Assembly (NCBI RefSeq): GCF_029227915.1
Contig: NC_079876.1
Location: forward strand, 6,698,001-6,762,000
Direction: 5' to 3'
DNA from: Hydractinia symbiolongicarpus
Taxonomy: Eukaryota; Cnidaria; Hydrozoa; Anthoathecata; Hydractiniidae
DNA length: 64,000 bases
How positions within the stretch are numbered: the stretch's first letter is position 1; each line of letters starts with the position of its first letter. Both the position numbers and the translations under genes were made by a program. Shown in pieces: positions 22,901 to 34,000 of this stretch. The notes beneath the pieces were generated by a model. It was not told where the DNA came from and searched no databases. It worked only from the letters and a program-made list of their open reading frames with translations.

Positions 22901-23417
22901 ATTATTGTGACAGTCCAAAGTAGAAAGTATCTTTAATAAAAAATAGTGAATAATTATAGCTGTTAACAATTCTGACAGCATTAATTTTTATGTATGTAAT
23001 AATAATGAGAAGAGATAAGTATATATTATAACGAAATTAAAAATAATAAATTTTATAAGAGAAAAAGAAGAAGTAAAAATACAATTTCGTACCCAGACTG
23101 TTTTTTATTTTACATCTTCTGAAATTGATTGTTATTATTGTTAGCATGAATTGAATATTATAGATCTGAAAATATTTAAAATAAAAGATATTTAAAACAT
23201 TCAAAAATAAGAATGCCACGATGTTAAACTTTTTTTTCGTAATCCGAAATTATTTTATTTTTTGCATAGCGATTGTACAAATTTCGCGTTATAAAAGGAT
23301 TTTATGAACACATTGACAGATTGTCTCTCATTTAGAAGACATGGCCATGACGATGGCTGTTCTAATACTTAAGTAGCTATACTTTAAAATAACACATCTA
23401 TTTATCTTTTAGGACAG

Positions 23418-23473
23418 GACGAAGTAAATATTTCAAATGATTTTGTTTCGAAAAACAACAATCAGTTTGTGAG
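23418..23473 (+). CDS. possible exon 7 of the HEPN gene
   Basis: If the donor at 22469 is used (phase 0), the acceptor TTAGGACAG opens 56 nt reading DEVNISNDFVSKNNNQFV, ending at a GAG/GTGAGA donor in phase 2. The next acceptor (TTTTTTAG before 23562) then gives Arg and an immediate TGA. This adds about 19 residues to the C terminus. It is an alternative to stopping at 22480. Confidence 0.35.
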
Positions 23474-23561
23474 GTGAGACGATACTTTATACAATTGGAT
23501 ATATTTATCTTTTGTTATTTCTATTTTTAACTTTCTTTCATGAAATTTATTTATTTTTTAG

Positions 23562-24110
23562 ATGAGGAACGAGTCCATTTTTTAGTTTTATTTTATATTG
23601 TAATAAATTTATTTGTAGTAAAACGTACTGAAACATTTTTCTGTTCGATTTTTATCAAGCCTTCGTTTATATTTCATTCAGGAAGCGACACATGTCAAAG
23701 GTCACGTGTTTTTTTAAACTGTCTCAAACTTGCCGCATGGTGCAATGTAGAGTGAATCTTATTTATTACAAACGTCAACTGATACACTTTCTCAACCTAG
23801 TCCCCACCGTCTTGTTAGGCCTTTATATTTTGAAGGCCCTGGCTGGTCACGTGACGACAGAATACCCACGTATAGTGGGTATTTTGAAAATAATTATTTG
23901 TCTCGCTCTTCCAAAATATACACAAGCAGTCGAGAAGAAAATAAAAGAACTGACACAATTATTTAGAATGGTTAAAATAATATTAATAAGAAAAAAATTA
24001 TATATATTTTTATATAAATATTTTTATATTGTAAAAATTATTTTTATTTATTTATAATAATATTTTTTAATGTATAAAAGAACTGTTAATAAATATTGTA
24101 TAATATATTA
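23562..24110 (+). other. possible terminal exon and 3' UTR of the HEPN gene
   Basis: Starts after TTATTTTTTAG; in the expected phase the first codons are Arg-stop. An AATAAA lies near 24089, followed by AT-rich text. The overlapping open frames 23540-23755 and 23692-24057 have no recognised domains. Confidence 0.3.
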
Positions 24111-24955
24111 AACATTCACACTTGCTTACCTGTTTTTAATTTCCAGTACTTCTCCCCTTTTCTTAAACTTCTTCCCATTTTAAAAAAGTTCCTCTTATCC
24201 TGATTATACTGAAGCACAGCAATTTAACATTTATTAAGTAAAATTCGAAATAATAAAGCAAATATAAAGACATATTTTTTTGTGTTTACATGATACTTGT
24301 CAAAAGCCGCCATTATGTGGTAATTTTTTTTGTAGGATGAAACCCAGTTTGACGTCATCTCCTAGATGGTAAAAGAAAGCCCATGAATATGTTGCCGCAA
24401 AACTCATAAAACATTTTGGGAATAATAATAAAATTAATGTCTAAGACAAATAGAAGTAATGCCAAAAAGCATTCTTTCTTTTCAGTCTCCCAACAGGTCA
24501 GAATCAACGAGCTGCGTGAACCGTCCCCAGAATTTGTTACCTGATAAGTCAAAGCCGCTAGCGCTCGGGCTACATCTCAAAAAGTCAAGAACCCCTGGAG
24601 ACGAGGTTGTTGACAGAGTAGATACTTTTTCAAAACGAGTATAATAAAAGATGAACACTTTTCATCGGATGTTTTGATCAACGCTGTCAAAAAGCCTGTG
24701 GTAAATTTTAATCATAGTAAATGGAGTCCTGCGCAAATTTCAGCACAGATTCTGCGCAAATTTTAATACGCACTCGTCTTTTACGTTGCACCTAGGGCTT
24801 CCCTTATTATAATACAGGAATTTACGGACTTCTATTATGATCTGCGCATTAATTTTGCTTGCTGGAACCTTAGCCCGTTTGCGTGAATTCCATCCTCAAT
24901 CACAGGACATGTCGTGATGATCAACGCTTTCTGAATCAAAAACGCTTGCTGAGTT
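24111..24955. other. non-coding gap with repeat fragments
   Basis: No gene was recognised. ACCCCTGGAGACGAGGTTG near 24591 and CCGTCCCCAGAA near 24521 resemble arms of the CTCGTCCCCAG foldback family. GTCAAAAAGCC- and CGCAAATTT-type fragments upstream of 24955 may belong to the Harbinger relic that follows. Confidence 0.35.
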
Positions 24956-24959
24956 AAAC

Positions 24960-25725
24960 TGTGTAAACAACAAAAACTCTGTCCATGTGGGCATTACTAT
25001 AGATTTTCTACACTTTTGCGGACTTTTCCGAGAGGGAAGTAGCAAAATAAGTTATTTCTCATCTCCAGTACCTGTTACAATCTCATCTTCAAACAAAACA
25101 AAACAACCGTATGATATATATAAAACCGCTTATCCATGTGGGTATGGTGACATGATCCATCGATTTGGGAGATCCGTTCTAGAACTAAGTATGATTTCAA
25201 ACTTCGTGTAAATTTGATTTATCAGCATTTTCAGTACAAATTGCGCGACTTGACTCAAAATTGGTTAGCTTTAATAAAGCTCAGAGAGTATGCTGATGCT
25301 GGTCATGAGTAAAATTCTGCTGGGGATTATTTGTTGATGGAACTATCCGTCCAATATGTCGAACCAAAAGATGTCAACAAGCTATATATAATGGCAATAA
25401 ACAGATCTATTCTTTTAAATTTTAAAGCGTTGTTGGACTAAACGGTTAAATTGCGAGTTTGTATGGACCTACGGAGGGTAGAAGACGCGATTGTGCTCTT
25501 TTGAATACTTCCGGATTACTTCAAAGTTTACAACATTCACATTCTCCTCATGAACAGTTATTGTGCATTTATGGTTATCCTGCATACCTCATTCGTCCAC
25601 AAATACTTATGGCCCTTTAAGGATGCGAATATACTACTAATCAAAGACCGTTAAATGAGGCCATGAGCAAAGTGAGAATATCTGTGGAATGTAGAAAATT
25701 TTGTACCATATTCGTTTAAAATCTT
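24960..25725 (+). pseudogene. PIF/Harbinger DDE transposase relic
   Basis: Translation in shifting frames gives, in order: YPCGYGDMIHRFGRSVLEL, then SMISNFV, WGLFVDGTIRPICRTKR, CQQAIYNGNKQIYSFKF, YGPTEGRRRDCALLNTSG and CIYGYPAYLIRPQ, then MSKVRISVE. This is the block order of Harbinger-type (ALP1/HARBI1-like) DDE nucleases. The first catalytic Asp (FVDGT) is kept. The second block reads GYPAY where the family has GDPAY, so the catalytic residue is lost. Several in-frame stops and frameshifts confirm it is dead. Separate from the MADF relic at 7.9 kb, though both belong to the same superfamily. Confidence 0.75.
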
Positions 25726-25769
25726 TGCAACGTCAGTGCAAAAATAACTTTTATATTCCATGCAAAGAA

Positions 25770-26000
25770 CACGATTTCATGTAAAGTATTCACAAACTTT
25801 CTTTTGTGTAAATTCTTTGAAATATCACGATACAATGTAAGAACTACGTTTATATTTCACACACAGAACACAAGTTCGTGTAAAGTATTCACGAACTTTC
25901 TTTTGTGTAAATTATTTGAAATATCACGATACAATGTAAGAACTACGTTTATATTTTACACACAGAACACGAGTTCGTGTAAAGTATTCACAAACTTTCT
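25770..26000 (+). repeat. 99-bp tandem repeat, about 2.3 units
   Basis: TAAAGTATTCACRAACTTTC starts at 25782, 25881 and 25980, with GAAATATCACGATACAATGT between. The period of 99 keeps one frame open (25804-26115), which explains the repeated peptide there; it is not a gene. Confidence 0.85.
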
Positions 26001-27480
26001 TTTTTCTTTAACTTTTGTGATGATTCGTCACTTGATTCTTTATCTTTCGACTTTTTCGCTTCGCTCTTTTTCTCTACCAAAAATAAGTAAAATACATTAC
26101 AAAGTCAATCTTTAACAGAGACAGTCTGTTTAGAATTTTGAGGTCGACAGAACAGGCCCTGTTTAAAATATCTCTGCCCTGTCATTTCTAGAAGACAAGA
26201 AAGTAGCAAAAACATATCATAACTTATGTTTATTAATATCAAAAATAAATATGTGTTTCTAAATAACTATTTAGTGACAGTATACAAATGTCGTCCACAG
26301 AACATTGTTTTTTGTTTGTTTCAGGAGTATAGATAAATTGCAGCTGGTGCTGTCACCTAGCTTACTTTAAATACACAACATCGAGTACTATAGGAATACA
26401 AACATCGTTCGAAGTTAACCTTTACCCAAAACGTCATTTGTTTAAGCGAATAAAGACAACACGGTTTTGTGTGATGACACAGTTACACAGTTCTTTGTGT
26501 GCTGTGAAATTCTATTTGTTGTGATTTTCCATATGTTTCCACAAACCAGTTAGTATCTGATTTCAATATATTGCAGGATAAAAAAATTCACTTATGGAAC
26601 TAAAAACCCCGCAAAATTTACTACGCTTAAGGGTTATATACTCATAACTTTTGTAAATCTGTTGCAAAAGTTTATTCTCTTTAAATGATATATACTCATA
26701 GCTTTGGTAAATCTGTTACAGAAGTTACCTAGCCTTAGGTGGAAAATACCCAAAGCTTTGGTTAAAGTTGGTCTAGATACATTTCGAAATATTATGTTAA
26801 AGAAAGAAAATAGATTTACTTGAGAAAGAAAAAAAACTCCTAAATGGCGACTTGGAAATAACTTTTTGTGTGAACCAGTACTTTCTAAGGTATTTTCCAG
26901 AATATAAAAAAACATTTTGAGGGGGTGTATACAAACTCACAAATTCTAGATGAATTAATTCGTAATACCTTCTTCAAACGTGTAGATTTTTGTGAGTAGG
27001 CTGTTTAGCTCTAAATAACAACAAAAACAACAACATATTACTTCCTACAAAAACAAATTAGCGATTTTCATCTCTATATATGATTACAATCTATCCTGCA
27101 CATTAATACGCGCCATTTGAAATGGAAAGCATTTACTATGCACGTGTTAAGGTACCCAGGATATATGAAACACGCATTACCCAAATTGATGTAAAATAAA
27201 ACTATGTAAGATGAATTTGTTATCGAATAGTATTTCGACTTACCGACTCTCAAGGCTCAGAAGAACAAACAGAAAAACCACAACCTTCACAATCTCTACA
27301 GTAATAAGGTCTAGTTCCGAATTTGTACCAAAAAGGTTTTTACTTTTCTTGTCTGTTGTATGAGAACAATTTCATTTTAAAGCACAGTTATTATTTACCC
27401 AGGATAGCCTTTTCAGTTTCTAATAATGCTAAATGTGCTATTTTGCTTTTAAAGCTCTAATTTGAGCTATGAAAAACATT
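26001..27480. other. non-coding stretch with a short tandem repeat
   Basis: A roughly 55-bp unit (ATATACTCATARCTTT, GTAAATCTGTT) repeats two to three times at 26635-26770 and creates a repetitive antisense open frame. The rest is featureless AT-rich DNA. No exon was recognised. Confidence 0.4.
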
Positions 27481-27702
27481 TAAGCACAATAGCTGCTTGT
27501 TTAACCCTATTCGGTCCGGGTTTTTTTTAATAACTCTTTAATGTTATGTTGCATGGCTAGAATACTTATTGAGTTTCAATATTTATCTATTAGACACCTG
27601 CATGCAAATTTTGTCATGATAATTTGATATTCTATCTGAATATCCTTATTTGAAAAGCATAGAACTATTATAAAATTTTGAATAACGTCATAATTATTAC
27701 AA

Positions 27703-28401
27703 ACTAGTCGATAAGGCCCGTGGAAAAATCCACTGAGGCAGGATAAAAATTTTGATGACGTCAGCAACCTACCATTAATAATTTAGAAGTTTTGTTTTCA
27801 CGTTGCATCTATCGTGTAGAGATTAAAGCGCTGATCAAGAAAAGGTATATGATCATGTGCTTTTGATATGAGCAGTTAATGAGATATAAGGAGAGTTTTA
27901 AAAAATTTAAATTAGCAATGGCCTCATCAAGATCGAAAAAATTTTTTTTATAAATTTGTATACCTATTGCCTTCATCGTATAGATCTTGAAACGCTGATC
28001 AAAAAAATGTATAGGATTAAGTACTTTTGACAAACGGTTGCAGAGATATCAAGGTTTAAAGGTTTTTTGATGACGTCATCAACCCGTCCGGATTCGGGGA
28101 CCCAGGTTTGGAAAACTCACACAAATTGGTCCTAGGTTTTCTCTAGTTACCTACGCAGTGAAAAATCATTGACGTCACCACCTCACTTCCAAGTTATTTG
28201 GCCTCTAAGTTTTAGGTGCACTGTAATGGCTTCATTAATTTAATATAGGATATTGACGGTAAAGTAGTGTTATTGACGTCGCGCCGTAACGTCAGAAAAT
28301 TTAACATATTAGACATAAGTTTTTCGGCAACATCAAAGGAAAATGAAGACATCCACTTTGCCTGTTACAAACAGAGACAGTCTCTGTATTATTATAAGAG
28401 A
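27703..28401 (+). mobile_element. Helitron-like non-autonomous repeat, copy A
   Basis: Begins ACTAGTCGATAAGGCCCGTGG with the foldback GTGGAAAAATCCAC and ends after CAGAGACAG with TGTATTATTATAAGAG. Internal GACGTCA and ATGTATAGGAT-type motifs recur. A short GACA microsatellite followed by a TATTATTATA end is typical of Helentron/DINE-1-like elements; the class is inferred. Confidence 0.55.
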
Positions 28402-28560
28402 CTAGCTACGCCTTTTCTTTTTTCCTTATATCAGAATATAAGATAAAGCTAGCTAGCTTTCATCAGTCAAAAATGTACAAAATAGTACATAAAGCTATAC
28501 ACCGTTTATTAGCTTGGTATTAAAGAGCATGTCATGAAAAAAACAAGCTGTTTATTGATT

Positions 28561-29247
28561 ACTAGTCGATAAGGCCGGTGGAAAAATCCACTTAGGCAGA
28601 AGGACAATGGAAAAATAGGTTGTTTTGGATTTTTTGCTGACGTCAGCAGTGCAATTACAAAATTTTTTGGCGAAATTTAGTTTATTCGTTGCCTGTACTG
28701 TGCAGAGGTATAAACGCTGACTAAGAAAATGTATATGATCATGTCTTTTTGATAAGCGGTTAATGAGATATAACGGTTTTAAAATTTTGCTGACGTCAAC
28801 AATGGCCAGTCAAACCCCCCAAAATTTTTTTTTAAAAAATTTGTATACCTGCTGCTTTTATTATATACGTCTTGAAACGCTGATCAAGAAAATGTATAGG
28901 ATCGCGTATTTTTGACAAACGGTTGCAGAGATATTAGGGTTTGAAGGTTTTTTGGCGACGTCATCAACCCGTCCATTCCGAAACGGATTCGGGGACCTAA
29001 GTTTGGGAAACTTACCCAAAGTGGTCCCTAGTTACCTACGCAGAAGATGACGTCAGTTATTTCCACTCGTTTCCAAGTTATTTAGCCTTAAATTTAAAAG
29101 TGCAATGCAGTGGCTACACTAATCTTAATATACTTTCCTTTGGCGTCAATATTGCTCTAACGTCAAAGTTTGCTAATTTACAGAACAAATTTATAGACGA
29201 TGTTTTATAGACTTTATTAAAGAAATTTTATCCACTTTGCAAAAGTC

Positions 29248-29300
<53 letters not shown>

Positions 29301-29331
29301 ACTGGCGTATTATTATATAGATTATAAAATT
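28561..29331 (+). mobile_element. Helitron-like non-autonomous repeat, copy B
   Basis: Same 5' end as copy A (ACTAGTCGATAAGGCCGGTG), same internal order (CTGACGTCAGCA, GTTGCAGAGATAT, CATCAACCCGTCC, GTTACCTACGCAG), then a long (GACA)n tract and the end ACTGGCGTATTATTATATAG. It lies head-to-tail with copy A, about 160 bp apart. Confidence 0.6.
29250..29300 (+). repeat. (ACAG)n microsatellite
   Basis: About 12 perfect tetranucleotide units, part of the 3' region of the Helitron-like copy B. Confidence 0.95.
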
Positions 29332-30579
29332 CAGGAAATGTGTTTTAGCCGTTTTATTTCACGAGATACTTCCTCTTAATTTGCGAGCGTGGCAATCGAC
29401 TAATTTGAAAAAATAATTTTTTATATGAAAAGTATATTAAAGTTGAGGACGGACTCGTTACATTTTCGGACTCAAAATAATAATAAAAGTAACAAAATGA
29501 TAAGAATAAAAATTAAGGAAAAAAGTAACGAAAAATTGCTCATTTTCTTTTAAAGCAGTACTTGTGCCGTGTAAAGCATTAGACACCAGCATGCAAAATG
29601 TTTAGGTCCCATATCTTTCAGAGACTTTGATATTGGCTATTACTCGAAACTACCCCTAAAAATCTCTTTGAAACCCTTTTAATGGGGAAAATATAATAAC
29701 TCTTGTTAGGATTTTGTTTAGAACTTGAAACTTACAACACAACTTTGTTTTATCAAGAAGAAACATTTTGCATGTTTTAGTCACGTAGTTAATCCGATTT
29801 ATCGATTTTTTCGGGTAAAATTTTAAATTTTTACCCGAAAATCGGAAAAAACGGATTGTCGGGCAATATTTGGCAATTTTTGCATACGATCTATGTAAAA
29901 ACCGGAAAATATGTTAGATAACTTTCATTTAGCTTTCAGAAACTTCAAACTGAATGTAAAAATTCGCTCTAGAACTAAAGTAATTGAATTTTAAGCAGGT
30001 GGTATTTTGAACAAATTTCAAGCTTTTGATTACGTCACAGAAAAAGTGCTAATGCAAGCAAAAATTTATTGCTGCCATTTTGTTCCTTTTGACATACTAT
30101 AAGTGTGCCAAGTTTTATTTAATTTAGACAATCCTATGAAAGGTTATTGAGGGGGAGGGGAAGAGGGAATCCCACCCGGTCATAATATGTTCGAAAACCC
30201 CGGACCGAATAGGGTTAAGCTTCGTTTTCAATGGTGACTAATGCGAAATAACGTAATTAATTTTTGAACATTATTTCTTAGTTCAAAGTGGAAACATGTT
30301 TAGTTTGTGTTATTTCAAACTCAAAACTTCAAGTTTCATGAAACAACGTGAACTTGACATCTAATTTTTTTGGTACTGTTCCTCTTTACTTTATGAAATA
30401 AAGAAACATCAAAGGAATACTGATATTTTTATGCAAATATGAGTTGCAAAACATACAGTGTAAGAATTTTCGAGATAAATACGCTTTAGAAACACGTATT
30501 TAAGGTTTAAAAAAGAACATTTTATAATAAAAGTGAATTTGTTTTTTTCATTGGCGGAACGTTAGCAGAAAGGATCGAA

Positions 30580-30715
30580 TTACACTTTTATAGCCCCTGA
30601 CATGACTTGATCATCGATTGAACCCACAATCTTCCGCACTGGAGGCAAAAGCAACCACAAACCCACCATTTTATGGTGAACGCTCTGCCTCAAGGACACC
30701 AGTCGTTGAGGGTTA
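30580..30715 (-). mobile_element. possible tRNA-derived SINE fragment
   Basis: On the minus strand GAGGCAGAGCG (D-arm-like) is followed about 60 bases later by GTGGGTTCAATCG, close to a polymerase III B box. The cloverleaf does not fold, so it is not a tRNA gene. No second copy in the window, so the call is weak. Confidence 0.3.
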
Positions 30716-30934
30716 AGCATGTTTAATATTTTATTTATAACTTCGTTTACTTTTAATCCCCAAACATACTAAGGTATACCAGGTAACAATGCTTTTGAGA
30801 TATCGAGATTTAAATTTTTTGAGAAAAGGTCCCATTTATTTTCCCATTTTTTATCTGTTGTAGGAGTTACAAGCTCTATAAGCTTTTCAAGAATACAAAA
30901 ATAAAAAATATGACAAAAATAGCCATTTTGATTC

Positions 30935-30940
30935 TTTATT
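30935..30940 (-). terminator. candidate polyadenylation signal of the SREK1-like gene
   Basis: TTTATT on the plus strand reads AATAAA on the minus strand, about 80 bases past the proposed stop codon at 31021-31023. AATAAA is frequent by chance in such AT-rich DNA. Confidence 0.35.
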
Positions 30941-31020
30941 GATTCTTAGTACAAGTTTGATTGTATTTACTTCCAGTATACCACAATGACCGATTAAGCA
31001 CCCAGTGCTTAATTAACCGC

Positions 31021-31025
31021 TCAAT
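31021..31025 (-). CDS. SREK1: SREK1-like terminal codons (tentative)
   Basis: The acceptor TTTCTTCAG (minus) is followed by ATTGA; joined to the phase-1 G of exon 17 this gives Asp and a TGA stop. It fits in phase but rests on five bases. The alternative is intron retention, running to the stop at 31042. Confidence 0.35.
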
Positions 31026-34000
31026 CTGAAGAAACACCGCTTTAACTTAGTGTCGAAAAGCGCCTAATGCCCAAGTATGCATTCACTCTGATTGACTGTC
31101 CATGGTCTTTGACTGTGGGGCTATTTAAGCTAGTGGGTAAGCTGTGAATTAATACAACAAGTAAATAGTCAAGTAATTCCAAGATGTTACACATTTCCAA
31201 AGAACGTGTAGTCTCAAAATGAGAATATTTATCAAATTCTGCATTACCTTGGTCATCAGCCTCTGCTTCCTTGTCTTTATTTTTTTCTTTGACATCTCCT
31301 TCCTCTTTTTTCTTGCTTTTCCCTTCCTTTTTCTCTCTTTCTCGATCTTTCTCTTTCTTCTTTTTCCTAAGGAAATGCATTGCTGACTTTAAAAAAAATG
31401 AATCAAGTTATATAGGTTGAGAGGATTATCAATGGTAAAAAATACTGCATGCACAAACTAAACAATAATTTTAAACATCTGATCCGGCATTGTAAAAGCA
31501 GCATCAAATACTTCTACTTTTAAACACACCAAAACGTAAGCACTCGTCAATGCTTTTGAAAACGTGCTACGAAATACCAGTGCTTTTTGTTTGTGAATGA
31601 GTAACTTTAGCTTATAACATAAAAAAAAATTATTCACCCTGATGCATTCTTTTAAGTTGGTATTGAGGAAAACTAAGTGACCAGCCTGCAAACAACTTTT
31701 CCTAGCTACTTTTTTATTATATCTGACACATGTTTGTTACCATTATATTTCCATTATTTAAAAAAAAAACGATGCACAAATAATTTTGAGTTTAATATTT
31801 TTGCAGAATATAGGTATCAAATGTTGCAAATGTATGGAATAAAAACATAAAAATAGAAAAAATACGTTTTATAATGATATATAACTATAATATAAGTGAA
31901 TAGTAAGTGAGAATATTCATAGCATATTATAAAAAGATTGTTACATCATTTTCCATTTCACCTAATAAATCCACACCAAATCCTCTTAAAGTAATAAATT
32001 CTAAAAAATTCAATAGCAGATGGCTACTACAAACAATATTCAGTTTGGATAGGTAGCGTGACAATTTATTTTAGGGTAACTTTAACGGCAGTAAACTCAA
32101 CTTTAAATTGAGGAAATACAACAATTCTTTAACGTTTCAGTCTGTGTTTGCTTTGTTCAACTTTATTTCCAGTCAGGTGCGCACTTTTTGCCATGTTTTT
32201 ATCCTCTTTAGAACAGAAATCAGTCCTGGCAAAACATTTTTATTAATTTAATTAAAAAATTAAAAAATACGAATAATATTTAATAAGGTTGAACAGGCGA
32301 ATCCACAATACTTTGAAGCTGATGCTGCAGAATCGCTATCTAACTTATTTATGTTACTTTATTCTCTTGAAATCATTAAAGCAACCATGTAGAATCAACA
32401 TTTATCTACAATTGGGTAATGAAGTTTGACCAATTTAAATTTTTTTGTCCAATTGTAAAAGTCCAAAAAAAACAAGAAGAGGAAGATCTTAATTATACAA
32501 TTTGTATAACTTAGCCATTTCAGAATTCACAAAACTAAAAATAGATAAAGAAACAACCAAGGTAACAAAGAATCCAATACACAAGAACTATCATATTTTC
32601 AAGATAGGAATTTCGCAAATTACATTTCTAGTCTATTTGGGAAAAATGGAACACAAGTATCTGTGATATTGCCAACATACAGTATTTCTTTATTAGATAA
32701 TGAAGAAATCGTAATTTAAACAAATTCTGACAACAACTTGTATCAAGTGACAAATAACAAGTCAGTGATCATATACATACTTGGAGGATGATCTATCAGG
32801 AGACTTGGAAGTTGATTTCCGGGATTTTCTTCTTGCAGGAGAACGAGATCTTGATTTTGATTTTTTTCTAAATGAATTTAATAAAAATGAAGTTCAAAAG
32901 AAGTTTAAAATCTCTTTTTCAAGCAGTTCTTTTTGTGAAGTAAATTTACAAAAAGTAAAGATTTGACATCTGTTATAGATGCAGTTCTCCATGCAGGGCT
33001 TCCCAATCAAAAACACTTCATTCGTGAGAAATAAAAGTGTTTTCATACCTGGATCGTCTTCTAGGAGACCGCGATGAAGATTTGGAAACAGACTTTCGTT
33101 TTTTGCGTCGATCTCTAAATAGCAGTTATTTATAAATTTATTTATTTTCATTATCAACAGAAATTAATGGGTAGAAGTAAACACTGTCCTACATAAGTTA
33201 AATACCTTATTAAGGGCATTATACCTGACACCAGTAAATAAATTAACCAATGTTAGATATATTTTTGTTTGAACGATTTTAGGAAAACATTGGTGTAATA
33301 AAAATAAATACTGCATGTATTTATTTTTGTGAATGTGATGTGAAAGAAATATAAGCGGCTTCTAGAACAAAAATCTAACTTATAACTTACCTGGAACGAG
33401 ATCTTGATTTTCGACGTTTTGGAGACCTGAAATAACAAATACCCGAGTTACAATTTTGTCTCTTTTTATAAAATTATTTTGTAGATACACATTATTCATT
33501 GCAGATCTTTAATTTTGTGTACTAAACCTATTGATTCTAACCCTACCTTATAGAAGATGTTAATTAGCTGTTAACAACTAATTTGAATAGTATGGGGCAA
33601 TTTATAGCTCGGTAATTTGCCAAAGTTTTGTTATATTAGATTATAATTGATCGAGGGAATTGATTAACACCAAAGCTGGAAGATTTAAACAGGTTTTACT
33701 GAAGGTTTTGGAGGGTGTGGAAGTGAAGTGAACAAAGAATTGTTAAGGAAACTGATCAGCCAGAAAATGTAAAAAGTATAAAATTGCTTTGCTAAAAATT
33801 CTGTTCCACGTAGCTTCCATATTTTAAGTCTGTTTAAGGTAACTTAAAAAGAAGTGAACAAAAAATTATGGAGGAAACTGATCAGACACAAATATGGAAA
33901 GTACAAACTTGCTTTCCCTAAAATTCTATTTCACGTGGCTGTCATATATTAAAAGACTGGTAAAGGTAACTCAAAATGAAGTGAACAAAAAATTACTAAG

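Larger units (their letters stand above)
27505..30214. mobile_element. piggyBac-type MITE split by later insertions
   Basis: CCCTATTCGGTCCGG at the left and CCGGACCGAATAGGG at the right, flanked by TTAA at 27501-27504 and 30215-30218, exactly as in the intact 711-bp copy at 8909. The interior matches that copy only at 27505-27607 and from about 29579 on. The middle 2 kb is foreign (Helitron-like repeats), flanked by the repeated text TAGACACC(T/A)GCATGCAAA. Confidence 0.75.

Noticed and set aside
25804-26115. 103-codon open frame with an internally repeated peptide
   Set aside because: Produced by the 99-bp tandem repeat; no domain or splice evidence.
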